Both the position numbers and the translations under genes were made by a program. The notes under the pieces are model-generated. The model worked only from the letters and a program-made list of their open reading frames with translations, was not told where the DNA came from and made no database searches. DNA of 24,068 bases from CAYVKY01 sp964452115 (lineage in GTDB: Bacteria > Bacteroidota > Ignavibacteria > Tepidaquicellales > Tepidaquicellaceae): the NCBI GenBank assembly GCA_964452115.1, contig CAYVKY010000019.1:1-24068 (forward strand), given 5' to 3'. This document shows, one piece after another, positions 1-7,006 of this stretch (its first letter is position 1; each line of letters begins with the position of its first letter).

Positions 1-78
1 GTAGTGCCAGAGTATGCTCCGGCTCACATTCCTGAAGATTATTTTCCCACAATGGCTATCAAAACATTCAACCCCTAA
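1..78 (+). CDS. possible C-terminal end of a truncated gene
   Basis: Frame 1 is open from the first base to a TAA at 76-78 and would encode 25 residues ending in AIKTFNP. I recognise no family. An open frame of 25 codons is weak evidence (chance about one in three), and the opposite strand is also open in the same codon phase, so this is tentative. The other two forward frames have stops early on. The last codons and the stop lie inside the composite repeat that starts near position 62, so if the gene is real its C-terminus was rewritten by the repeat. Confidence 0.3.
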   Translation, partial: VVPEYAPAHIPEDYFPTMAIKTFNP

Positions 79-139
79 ATGGGTATAAGATAAATATACA
101 TTCACGTGCTACAAACATTTCACCGCTACTCGGTGAGGA
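62..139 (+). repeat. composite palindromic repeat, copy A
   Basis: First of three copies of a compound element. It holds an imperfect palindrome ACCCCTAAATGGGT, a spacer ending CGTGCTACAAACATTT, and a second palindrome CACCG-CTACT-CGGTG (121-135) followed by AGGA. Positions 62-129 align without gaps to 24001-24068 with 60 of 68 bases identical, the last 31 perfectly. The third copy is on the minus strand at 20311-20387. It codes for nothing; a dispersed REP-like or MITE-like origin is inferred. Confidence 0.8.
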
Positions 140-172
140 AAAAAATTACAACCAATTATTACTTTATATTTT

Positions 173-193
173 ACAGATGTGGTCTGTCCCTAC
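173..193 (-). repeat. GTAG-headed hairpin (REP-like)
   Basis: Read on the minus strand this begins GTAGGG and continues into a short hairpin, ACAGA-CCACA-TCTGT. It shares only the GTAGGG head with the hairpins at 255-280 and 15667-15735; the stem differs but is still self-complementary. A GTAG tetranucleotide at the foot of a hairpin is the known hallmark of REP elements mobilised by RAYT (TnpA-REP) transposases. This is the shortest and least certain member. Confidence 0.45.
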
Positions 194-254
194 ATTTATA
201 TTTTCTTGATTTTACACTTTACGCTGAACAAACTATTCTTAATTTTTAATAAAA

Positions 255-280
255 GGGCTGACACACAGGTCAGCCCCTAC
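255..280 (-). repeat. GTAG-headed hairpin (REP-like)
   Basis: On the minus strand the element opens with GTAGG and then forms a perfect 8-bp stem, GGGCTGAC / GTCAGCCC, around a 6-nt loop. It has the same head and polarity as the hairpin at 173-193. It lies just beyond the stop codon of the minus-strand propeller gene at 342, so the transcript could end here, but no clean T-run follows the stem. Confidence 0.65.
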
Positions 281-295
281 GAATAATTTTTTCAA

Positions 296-340
296 AATTG
301 AACATTGTACATTGAACGTCGTACATTGAACATTGAATGT
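296..340. repeat. degenerate short tandem repeat of ACATTGAAC type
   Basis: Four imperfect copies of an ACATTGAAC-like unit, some preceded by GT, lie head to tail: ATTGAACATT, GTACATTGAAC, GTACATTGAAC and ATTGAATGT. The array ends immediately before the stop codon of the propeller gene. No function is evident; probably simple-sequence drift between genes. Confidence 0.5.
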
Positions 341-341
341 G

Positions 342-2837
342 CTATTTTACGAGTACCATTCGTTTTGTATCCGAGAATGACGGTGTTGTAAGTTTATACA
401 CGTAAACGCCGCTTGAGAAATTTGATGCATTCCACTGTATCTGATAATGTCCTGCATTAAAATTGCCGTTTACGGGCTCTGCAATTTTTCTGCCAGACAA
501 GTCGTAAATTGCAAGTGTAACTGATTCGGATTTCGGAATATCAAATTCAATGTTCGTTGACGGGTTGAACGGGTTCGGATAATTCTGCTTCAGATTATAT
601 GCAGAGGGAATTTGTCCGAACGGGTCAATGCCGGTTACGTTCAGATCGAATGTCCAGCATCCTCTTCCGTGAGTTGCAACGAGCAATAAGCCGACTGACT
701 GCTTGTATTTCATATCATAAATTTCAACTGAAGGAAGTCCGCTGTTAAACGAAATCCAATTCACACCATCATTCGTCGATTTGAAAACGCCGATATCCGT
801 GCCGACGAACAGTGCTCTGTCAGGTGCTGTTTTCATCACGATTGAATTCGCCGCGATATTCGGAATATCGCCGGTGATATTTGTCCAAGTGTCTCCGTAA
901 TCAGTGGTTTTAAGAATGTGAGGCGCAGAAGCTCCTGCCAGAGTTGCGTAACAGACAGCGTCATTAGTATTATCAACTATAAAATCGCTGATATACTGAT
1001 ATCCTGTTTTTGTTTTCCAAGTTGTTCCGTTGTCGGTTGTAACAAGTATACGTCCGTTTGATGTACCTAAATAAATTTTGTTGATATCGGTTGCACTGAT
1101 TCCGATTGCTGAAACGCTTCCGCCGACAACAGATGTTGTTGCAATCTGCGTCCACCCTGAAGATGTTGTAGCCGTCTGTGCATTAGTTGTTTTCCATACG
1201 TCAGCTCTTCCGAAAACTATTGTATTGTGGTCACCCGGCGCCATTTCATAAGGATTGTAAAATAGTCCGCCTGTCGAATTGCTCGGAGTGAAATCAGTAT
1301 ATGAAGTGCCGTTATTTGCAGACCGCTGTATCGAGCCGTTTACATATTGTCCGTAAATATAATTAGTGCTAACCGGGTCAACAATTGTATATCCGCCGTC
1401 ACCAGTTGTACGCTGAAGCCAGCTCGTTCCGCCGTCGGTGGTATATTGCTTGTTGTTATCCTGAGTGCCTCCGTGGAAAGTGAGCAGGTTTGCAGGATTG
1501 TAATCCGCACTTTGATATTGCAGAGTTGAGAGTGTGTGATTCAGGTCAGTCCAGTTGGTTCCGTTATTTGTTGATTTGTAAACACCGCCGTCAGAGCAGC
1601 AATAAAGTACGCTGCCGTTGTAAAGCAATCTGTGTATATCCGCATGGCAGAAATTTTCTTTATTAGTTGTTGACCAGTTGGATTTCTTTGTGAGGTTTGC
1701 TCCCTGTGTGGATGAATTATATACATCCAGTCCGCCGACGATTACGTAATTTGTGTCATTCGGTTTTACTGCGATTGAATTGTCATACCATCCCTGCGAG
1801 CTCAGGTAATTCGGGGTTGTTGCCTTTGCAGCCCACGTCATACCGCCGTCATTAGTCCTGTAAAGTCCTACAAGTGCTCCGCTCGAATTTGATATGCTTG
1901 CATATATTACATCCGGAAAATTATCTACCATCGCAAGCTGAATTCTTCCCATTCCTGAAGGAAGCCCGCCCGAAAGTGTTGTCCAGGTTGCAGCACCGTC
2001 TGTTGATTTTTTAATTGTTCCTGCACTTGTGCCTCCGGGTGTGCAGTAAATAATGTTTGTATTTAGCGGATTTATCAGGACGCAGTTTGCATTCGTACCT
2101 GAATTTGTATTTACCCAGTTTATTCCTGCATTTGTAGATTTGAAAACTCCGTTGCCGCCTGCCATATATATTATATTGGAATTTGACGGGTCAATGGAAA
2201 TCTGCGAGCAGCGGCTGCTTACAAGCGATGCGGCTGCTATCTGAAACCACGTTGCTCCTGCATTTGTTGATTTATAAATTCCGTTTCCGTACTGACTGTC
2301 GCCGGAATAGTTGAGTTCGCCTGTCCCGAGGTAAAGTATATCGGGATTGTTTTTATCTACAGCAATGTCTCCGCAGGCAAGTGTCGGCAGGTTATCTGTA
2401 AGCTGAGTCCAGTTTACACCACCGTCGGTTGTTTTCCACGCTCCGCCCTGTGCAGCGGCAATATAAATAATATTGGGGTCTGTCGGATGAAATGCGATTG
2501 CGTTTGTTCTGCCTGAGATATAATTGTTATTGGTAAAAACATAGAACATTCCGATGGGATTAATGCTAATCCAGTTATTCATTCTTGTCAGACTTGTAAG
2601 AACATCCCTGTCGCGCTGAAGCAGACTCTTCTGATGAAGTGCATCTTCAAAGGCGTTTAACGGCAGAACTTTGCCTTCACCGCCGGCACGTCGCATAAGA
2701 AAAAATTGCTCGCGAGCGAGAATTTCTTCGCTTGATTCATTTTCTTCAAATAATTCAACTTCCTGAGAAAAGCAAATACCTGTTGGTAAGATAAGTCCTG
2801 CGAGCAACATCAGGACAATAATAATTTTGTTACCCAT
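342..2837 (-). CDS. secreted BNR/Asp-box beta-propeller protein with T9SS sorting domain
   Basis: This 831-residue protein is probably exported through Sec and then across the outer membrane by the type IX secretion system. From the chosen ATG (2837) the N-terminus MGNK plus a hydrophobic stretch ending near CFSQ reads as a signal peptide; an upstream in-frame ATG at 2861 would add eight residues. The body carries about eleven Asp-box motifs of the form S/T-x-D/N-x-G-x-x-W, such as KTTDGGVNW, KSTNNGTNW and KTTDYGDTW, typical of VPS10/sialidase-like propellers. The last 85 residues begin YNLKQNYPNPFNPST and match the type A T9SS sorting domain, ending with basic KRMVLVK. No catalytic sialidase residues could be assigned, so the ligand or substrate is unknown. 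It is isolated from the next operon by a scaffold gap. Confidence 0.9.
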   Translation of the reverse strand: MGNKIIIVLMLLAGLILPTGICFSQEVELFEENESSEEILAREQFFLMRRAGGEGKVLPLNAFEDALHQKSLLQRDRDVLTSLTRMNNWISINPIGMFYVFTNNNYISGRTNAIAFHPTDPNIIYIAAAQGGAWKTTDGGVNWTQLTDNLPTLACGDIAVDKNNPDILYLGTGELNYSGDSQYGNGIYKSTNAGATWFQIAAASLVSSRCSQISIDPSNSNIIYMAGGNGVFKSTNAGINWVNTNSGTNANCVLINPLNTNIIYCTPGGTSAGTIKKSTDGAATWTTLSGGLPSGMGRIQLAMVDNFPDVIYASISNSSGALVGLYRTNDGGMTWAAKATTPNYLSSQGWYDNSIAVKPNDTNYVIVGGLDVYNSSTQGANLTKKSNWSTTNKENFCHADIHRLLYNGSVLYCCSDGGVYKSTNNGTNWTDLNHTLSTLQYQSADYNPANLLTFHGGTQDNNKQYTTDGGTSWLQRTTGDGGYTIVDPVSTNYIYGQYVNGSIQRSANNGTSYTDFTPSNSTGGLFYNPYEMAPGDHNTIVFGRADVWKTTNAQTATTSSGWTQIATTSVVGGSVSAIGISATDINKIYLGTSNGRILVTTDNGTTWKTKTGYQYISDFIVDNTNDAVCYATLAGASAPHILKTTDYGDTWTNITGDIPNIAANSIVMKTAPDRALFVGTDIGVFKSTNDGVNWISFNSGLPSVEIYDMKYKQSVGLLLVATHGRGCWTFDLNVTGIDPFGQIPSAYNLKQNYPNPFNPSTNIEFDIPKSESVTLAIYDLSGRKIAEPVNGNFNAGHYQIQWNASNFSSGVYVYKLTTPSFSDTKRMVLVK

Positions 2838-2895
2838 ATAATAATATATATTAAGAAGCATCGCTGCTTCAGATTTATATAAAATTATGGAAATT

Positions 2896-2912
2896 AATTG
2901 AATATATCAATT
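2896..2912. promoter_or_regulatory. palindrome upstream of the propeller gene
   Basis: AATTGA-ATATA-TCAATT has perfect 6-bp arms and lies 58 bp upstream of the chosen start of the propeller gene. Its core TTG-N7-CAA has the same outer spacing as the palindromes at 7016-7028 and 15131-15143, but the inner bases differ. It could be an operator of CRP/FNR type. In DNA this AT-rich a chance palindrome is quite possible. Confidence 0.3.
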
Positions 2913-2944
2913 TAAGTCGCAATGCTCAGAATATTTGCTTCCAC

Positions 2945-3044
2945 NNNNNNNNNNNNNNNNNNNNNNNNNNNNNNNNNNNNNNNNNNNNNNNNNNNNNNNN
3001 NNNNNNNNNNNNNNNNNNNNNNNNNNNNNNNNNNNNNNNNNNNN
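2945..3044. other. scaffold gap of 100 N
   Basis: Exactly 100 unknown bases, the conventional placeholder for a gap of unknown length. The gap starts one base beyond the stop codon of the rhodanese-fusion gene, so any further downstream genes of that operon would be hidden here. The apparent reading frame running across the Ns is an artefact. Confidence 0.98.
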
Positions 3045-3045
3045 A

Positions 3046-4245
3046 TCAGCAGCCGCCTTTATTTTTCTTTACGGCGGTCTGTGTCTGCACTTTTACGAGA
3101 CTTTTTGAGAGTTCATCGAGTTTCTGAAGTGCAGTTGTTTTAAATAAATAATTCTGCCTGTCGGAAAAAGTCATTTTTGCGCTGTCGGGTTTTGTTACAT
3201 TGCTGAATGTTTTCATAAACTCATCAATTCCGCCTTTCAGCACAAGTGTGTTGGTGTTGCCCATAATGTTTGCGAGTGCTGCGGCTTTGATTGAATTCGT
3301 TCCGTCATAATCGCAGAAAACGAGTTTCTTATATGACTTCTTTATAATGTCATTCGATGCTTTTCCCGTGAGTTCGTCAAAGGGAATATTTGCCGCACCC
3401 GGCAGACTGAATTTTGAATAGTCATCTTTGCTTCTGACATCAACGACCATAATTTTATTGTCCCTGTCTATAAGCCTGAACGCAAGTTCTTCCGCCGTGA
3501 TTGCGGGTGTATTCAGCGATGCCGTGAATTCGTTGTCGTTTATTTTCTCATAAAGACTGTCTTTTCTCGACGGAGTAAAGAACATTAAAATTCCGATAGC
3601 TGCATACACAAATCCCGCAGTAATAACTTTTTTATTGAATGTAGTATTTCTGAATTCCGGATTATTCTTTCTGACAACTTTCGTTTCAACTTTTGTGGTT
3701 ACGATGAATGCAATAATTGCAATTCCAATCATAATGAAAATGAATTTCCCCTGTGACATGTGCAGCAGTTCGTTTATGCGCACATCGCCCCACGCAAATC
3801 CGTTGTAAAGTCCTTCAAACGCCGGATATCCTTCCGTGAATGTGAATATGCCGAGCATTATACCTATCATAAACACGAAACCGTCAATCTTGCCGATTGC
3901 AGCACCTGCAACGGCTGTGCCGGGGCAGTAGCCTCCCATTATAAATCCTCCGCCCATAATTAATCCGCCTACGATTGCAGACCATAAAAATGTCGGATTA
4001 ACGTAAATCAAATCAAGGTCTAAAAGTCCGGTGTATCCGAGCAGTGCAACCCCTATCATCGCAGTAACGCCAGCGGTGAAAAACACTCGCAGCACCACGA
4101 AGTCGTAGCCGTAGAAAAGTCCCGCAAGTTTTCTTGATGATGAAAATCCTGCGGCCTCCAGTATGAATCCGAAAAAGAATCCGATTATTATCGCTATGAT
4201 GTAATTTATTTCTGTGTTAAATATTTCAGGTGTTAGTGGTCCCAT
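3046..4245 (-). CDS. YeeE/YedE half-transporter fused to a rhodanese domain
   Basis: Residues 1 to about 225 are multi-spanning membrane and belong to the YeeE/YedE (sulfur transport) family, members of which carry thiosulfate. The family Cys motif is visible as GGYCPGTAVAG (Cys107). Residues about 249-346 form a single rhodanese domain: VVDVRSKDDY, LPGAANIPFDEL, then the active-site strand LVFCDYDGTNS with Cys311, and KGGIDEF. Rhodaneses carry sulfane sulfur as a cysteine persulfide. The active-site loop is longer and more acidic than the usual CxxGxR. A lysine-rich tail ends in Gly-Gly-Cys (Cys399). I chose the ATG at 4245; a TTG at 4257 would add four residues. It follows its sister half-transporter by about 20 nt and ends at the scaffold gap. 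Sulfur transfer from channel to rhodanese is inference. Confidence 0.85.
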   Translation of the reverse strand: MGPLTPEIFNTEINYIIAIIIGFFFGFILEAAGFSSSRKLAGLFYGYDFVVLRVFFTAGVTAMIGVALLGYTGLLDLDLIYVNPTFLWSAIVGGLIMGGGFIMGGYCPGTAVAGAAIGKIDGFVFMIGIMLGIFTFTEGYPAFEGLYNGFAWGDVRINELLHMSQGKFIFIMIGIAIIAFIVTTKVETKVVRKNNPEFRNTTFNKKVITAGFVYAAIGILMFFTPSRKDSLYEKINDNEFTASLNTPAITAEELAFRLIDRDNKIMVVDVRSKDDYSKFSLPGAANIPFDELTGKASNDIIKKSYKKLVFCDYDGTNSIKAAALANIMGNTNTLVLKGGIDEFMKTFSNVTKPDSAKMTFSDRQNYLFKTTALQKLDELSKSLVKVQTQTAVKKNKGGC

Positions 4246-4266
4246 TGTAAAAATCAAATTTAATTT

Positions 4267-4785
4267 TTAAATCCAGAGTTTACGGAAAAAATATGCGAGC
4301 AGGTAAGCCGAGCCGAAAATTGCAAACATCGTGATGAAGCCGCCGGCTGAAAGCACACCCATTCCGGTGAGTGCCGCGCCGCTTGTACATCCTCTGCCGA
4401 ATTGCGCACCCAATCCGAAAAGCGCACCGCCAAGCAATGCGAATATCAGCCTTGTTCCTGATTTTATTTTCGGTGAGTGTTCAACTTCGAACGTAAGCCT
4501 TTTTGAAATCAGACCTGATATAAAAGCGCCTATAATAACTCCGATGATTTCGAAAACGAGCCAGTTTTTCAGCGGCGCGTTATTGTGTTCGGCGTTATAA
4601 CTTTTATAGAATGCGGTATTTTCCGCATGCTGAGGAGTAACTTTATCCACTGCATAAACGACTACGCTTTTGAATGCGCCGCTTGCGCCGAGTCCGCCTG
4701 ATGTGATAAAGATTGTTGCTATGAGCAAAAGCCCGAGAAAAAATCCCGCTAAATACGGATTCAGATATTTGGTTTCTTTTTCCAT
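4267..4785 (-). CDS. YeeE/YedE family half-size membrane protein (thiosulfate transporter-like)
   Basis: This 172-residue membrane protein has about four hydrophobic segments (near 11-32, 76-94, 112-130 and 144-166) and the conserved family motif GRGCTSGAALTGMG with Cys133. Characterised YeeE is about twice this length, with two pseudo-symmetric halves each contributing cysteines to the thiosulfate path. Here the halves are separate genes, this one and the fusion downstream, so a heterodimer is likely. The ATG overlaps the cytochrome b stop (TAATG) and has the clearest Shine-Dalgarno in the window, indicating translational coupling. Transported substrate is inferred from family and context; thiosulfate is the best guess. 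Confidence 0.85.
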   Translation of the reverse strand: MEKETKYLNPYLAGFFLGLLLIATIFITSGGLGASGAFKSVVVYAVDKVTPQHAENTAFYKSYNAEHNNAPLKNWLVFEIIGVIIGAFISGLISKRLTFEVEHSPKIKSGTRLIFALLGGALFGLGAQFGRGCTSGAALTGMGVLSAGGFITMFAIFGSAYLLAYFFRKLWI

Positions 4786-5441
4786 TATTTTGCCTCCGGA
4801 ATTAAATTTTTATTTTCTTCTGTTTCCTTTTCTTTTTCGTCTTCAATTTCTTCGTATCCAGTTACCATTGCTTCGAGATTCGTAAGCGGTTTTGTGCCGG
4901 TAGTAATCAGATAAAGATGTGCAATGATAAATACTACAAGCATAAAAGCCCCTGCCGTGTGAACTATTGCAATAAGGTCTAAGCCCGCTACCTGAAGCGA
5001 ACGGACGCCGTCTGCCTGAGGAACTCTGTAAGCAAGGTACAGGATACCGCTTGTTACCATAACGGGAATCACAATAATTTTTAAGCCGAAATATGTGAGC
5101 TTCTGAAGCGGATTAAGTTTGCTTAAAACGGTTTTCTTTGTCGGATGCGGAGCATTCCTGAAAATTCCCGTTACGTAATAATTTATCTGTGCCTTGATGT
5201 TCGTTAATGTAGGTATGTACTGCCTCCACATTCCAGTGGTGAAATGCCAGAAAATAGCAAACGCTATCAGCACTATAAGTGCGTAAGCAGCCAGTGTGTG
5301 ATATTTCACTGCGGTTTCAAATCCCAGCAGTGAAAATGAACCGTGGATTTCAAATCCTGTTAAAGCAAGAAAGAGGATTAATATGGACTGCGTCCAGTGC
5401 CAGAATCTTTCAAATCCTCTGTATATATAAACTTTTTTCAT
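4785..5441 (-). CDS. four-helix cytochrome b (b561 / Ni-Fe hydrogenase type), quinone-linked
   Basis: The 218-residue protein has four predicted membrane helices (about 17-38, 48-68, 118-138, 158-180) and histidines placed to bind two b hemes: His15 (RFWHWTQ), His48, His66, and the pair His161 and His175 in the last helix. This is the pattern of cytochrome b subunits that exchange electrons between the quinone pool and a periplasmic partner. The C-terminal 25 residues are highly charged (EEIEDEKEKETEEN), probably a cytoplasmic tail. It starts two bases after the octaheme cytochrome stop and ends within the start codon of the YeeE-like gene, so it is almost surely the membrane partner of the octaheme enzyme. 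Direction of electron flow cannot be read from sequence. Confidence 0.88.
   Translation of the reverse strand: MKKVYIYRGFERFWHWTQSILILFLALTGFEIHGSFSLLGFETAVKYHTLAAYALIVLIAFAIFWHFTTGMWRQYIPTLTNIKAQINYYVTGIFRNAPHPTKKTVLSKLNPLQKLTYFGLKIIVIPVMVTSGILYLAYRVPQADGVRSLQVAGLDLIAIVHTAGAFMLVVFIIAHLYLITTGTKPLTNLEAMVTGYEEIEDEKEKETEENKNLIPEAK
4793..4797 (-). promoter_or_regulatory. Shine-Dalgarno site for the first YeeE-like gene
   Basis: GGAGG on the minus strand lies seven bases before the ATG at 4785, inside the last codons of the cytochrome b gene. Most other starts in the window have no such site. Together with the one-base stop/start overlap it supports the chosen start and suggests re-initiation by ribosomes finishing cytochrome b. 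Confidence 0.6.
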
Positions 5442-5442
5442 T

Positions 5443-7002
5443 TTAATTTTTTTTCTTCTTTTTGAAAAATATTCTTAAACTTCCGTGGATTATAACTCCC
5501 GCTAAAGTTAATGTAATAAAAATTGTACCGAGCGCATCTACAAACCTGTTTCTGTCGCGTCCCGGCATATAAAAATCTTTAAGGTCTTTCAGGCGGCTGT
5601 CGTTTCTGCTGTGGCATTCGGCGCATCCGACAGATTTGTTTTTCGGTGATACCATGTGGTTTACAGGCCAGTAACTTTCGGTTTCAACGAAACCGACTTT
5701 GCCGCTCCAAGGTGCATTCAGATATGCCATACCCTCTTTGAAGGAAGTATTCCAGTCGAAGTCAAGCCAGTAGGCACCTTTGCCTTTTTCTTTGTCCCAG
5801 AGTTTCGGATTAACAAGGCGGTTGAGTTCCGGGTCATAGGGCTGCTTTGCGTGCATCACTTTCACCGGATAAATTTTTGAGTCGCGGTCGCTGTACTGTC
5901 CATTGAGCGTGTTTAGTTGAACGGGAACCGAAGTGATTGAATCGCCGAAGAAGTAGTGGTCGGCGGTACCGTTGAACCATTTATATTCAGGTTTCAAATT
6001 TCTGCCCCATTTGAATTCGCCTTTAATCGAGAGATATGTGTCATTGCCGAGCGAATCTTTTTCCTCGATTGGTTCGCCGTCTTTAAGTCTTCCCGCCTTT
6101 GACCAGTCCCAATAAATTTTTGTCGAATTTGCTTTTGCATAAACGGGAATGTGGCAGGTCTGGCATGCAACCTTGACTGTATGCTCGTTAAGAAGTGAAT
6201 TGTCATGCGGCTGGTCTGTGTGGCATTTTTCGCAGTAGAGGCGGTTTCTGTTCATAGATGAAACCGAATAGAGTTTGCCTTCGATTTTGTGGTTTTTAGC
6301 CGAATGGCAGCTGACGCACTGAAGTCCCGAACCTGACTTTGCAAGGTGAACGTCGAGGTCTTTATCTGCATTTACCAATGCTTCTTCCAGGTCGCCGTGC
6401 TTCACATTGTTGCCGCCGCCGCCGTAGAAGTGACAGCTGCCGCAGTTTTCAAGTTTCGGAATTCCGATTTTCTGCGAAACTTCCGTAAGGTTAACGCCCT
6501 CTTCGGGATAACCTGCAGAGCCGTTTCCTTTTACGTATTTATCGTCGGTTGAATGGCATACAAGGCAGTCAACATTTTCTTCTTTAGTAAAATCAAATTT
6601 ATTATCCTTGTATCCGTATCCGATATGGCAGCGGGCACAGGAGCCTTCAGAGCCGTTGACGGAAACGCAGAAATTGTTGAGTGCATTCATTTTTCCGTAT
6701 GATACGACGCCTTTATTTTTGTAATACTCGGTAGTACTCCATTGCCAGTGTGAAGTTTGCATCACTTCTTTGTGACGCTCCGTGTGGCAGGATATACAGG
6801 TGAGAGTTACTTCCTGCGGGGTTGAAAATTTTTTCTGAAGAGCGGGAAGTTTGCCGTGGTCAACCGAAGGAACGTGCTTTTTTGCATAAGTTTCTTTTAA
6901 CTTATCAAGTTTGTCTTCTTTCGGTTCGCTTCGGTTTATAAAAATGTATATTAAAAAAACCGGAACTAAAAACAGTAAGAGAGTTATAATTGACTTTCGC
7001 AT
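5443..7002 (-). CDS. otr: octaheme c-type cytochrome, tetrathionate reductase family
   Basis: This 519-residue protein carries eight CxxCH heme sites, beginning at Cys69, 122, 146, 187, 229, 257, 280 and 460. Heme spacing and signature stretches (QTSHWQW, INNFC-like NNFCVSVNG, GGGGNNVKHGDL, CQTCHIP, YWDWSKAG) match the octaheme tetrathionate reductase family known from Shewanella, whose characterised member reduces tetrathionate and also nitrite and hydroxylamine in vitro. The N-terminus has an uncleaved-looking signal anchor (5-22) and a second helix lies at 488-508 followed by lysines, so the enzyme is probably tethered outside the cytoplasmic membrane at both ends. It is first in a tight operon with cytochrome b, two YeeE halves and a rhodanese, favouring a sulfur oxyanion substrate. 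The physiological substrate remains uncertain. Confidence 0.9.
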   Translation of the reverse strand: MRKSIITLLLFLVPVFLIYIFINRSEPKEDKLDKLKETYAKKHVPSVDHGKLPALQKKFSTPQEVTLTCISCHTERHKEVMQTSHWQWSTTEYYKNKGVVSYGKMNALNNFCVSVNGSEGSCARCHIGYGYKDNKFDFTKEENVDCLVCHSTDDKYVKGNGSAGYPEEGVNLTEVSQKIGIPKLENCGSCHFYGGGGNNVKHGDLEEALVNADKDLDVHLAKSGSGLQCVSCHSAKNHKIEGKLYSVSSMNRNRLYCEKCHTDQPHDNSLLNEHTVKVACQTCHIPVYAKANSTKIYWDWSKAGRLKDGEPIEEKDSLGNDTYLSIKGEFKWGRNLKPEYKWFNGTADHYFFGDSITSVPVQLNTLNGQYSDRDSKIYPVKVMHAKQPYDPELNRLVNPKLWDKEKGKGAYWLDFDWNTSFKEGMAYLNAPWSGKVGFVETESYWPVNHMVSPKNKSVGCAECHSRNDSRLKDLKDFYMPGRDRNRFVDALGTIFITLTLAGVIIHGSLRIFFKKKKKN

Positions 7003-7006
7003 ATCT

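Noticed and set aside
173..280. Hairpins as intrinsic terminators of the propeller gene
   Set aside because: Stems are present but no T-run follows on the minus strand; the shared GTAG head explains them better as repeats.
2922..3143. Plus-strand reading frame spanning the scaffold gap
   Set aside because: It exists only because N codons are not stops, and it is antisense to the rhodanese-fusion gene.
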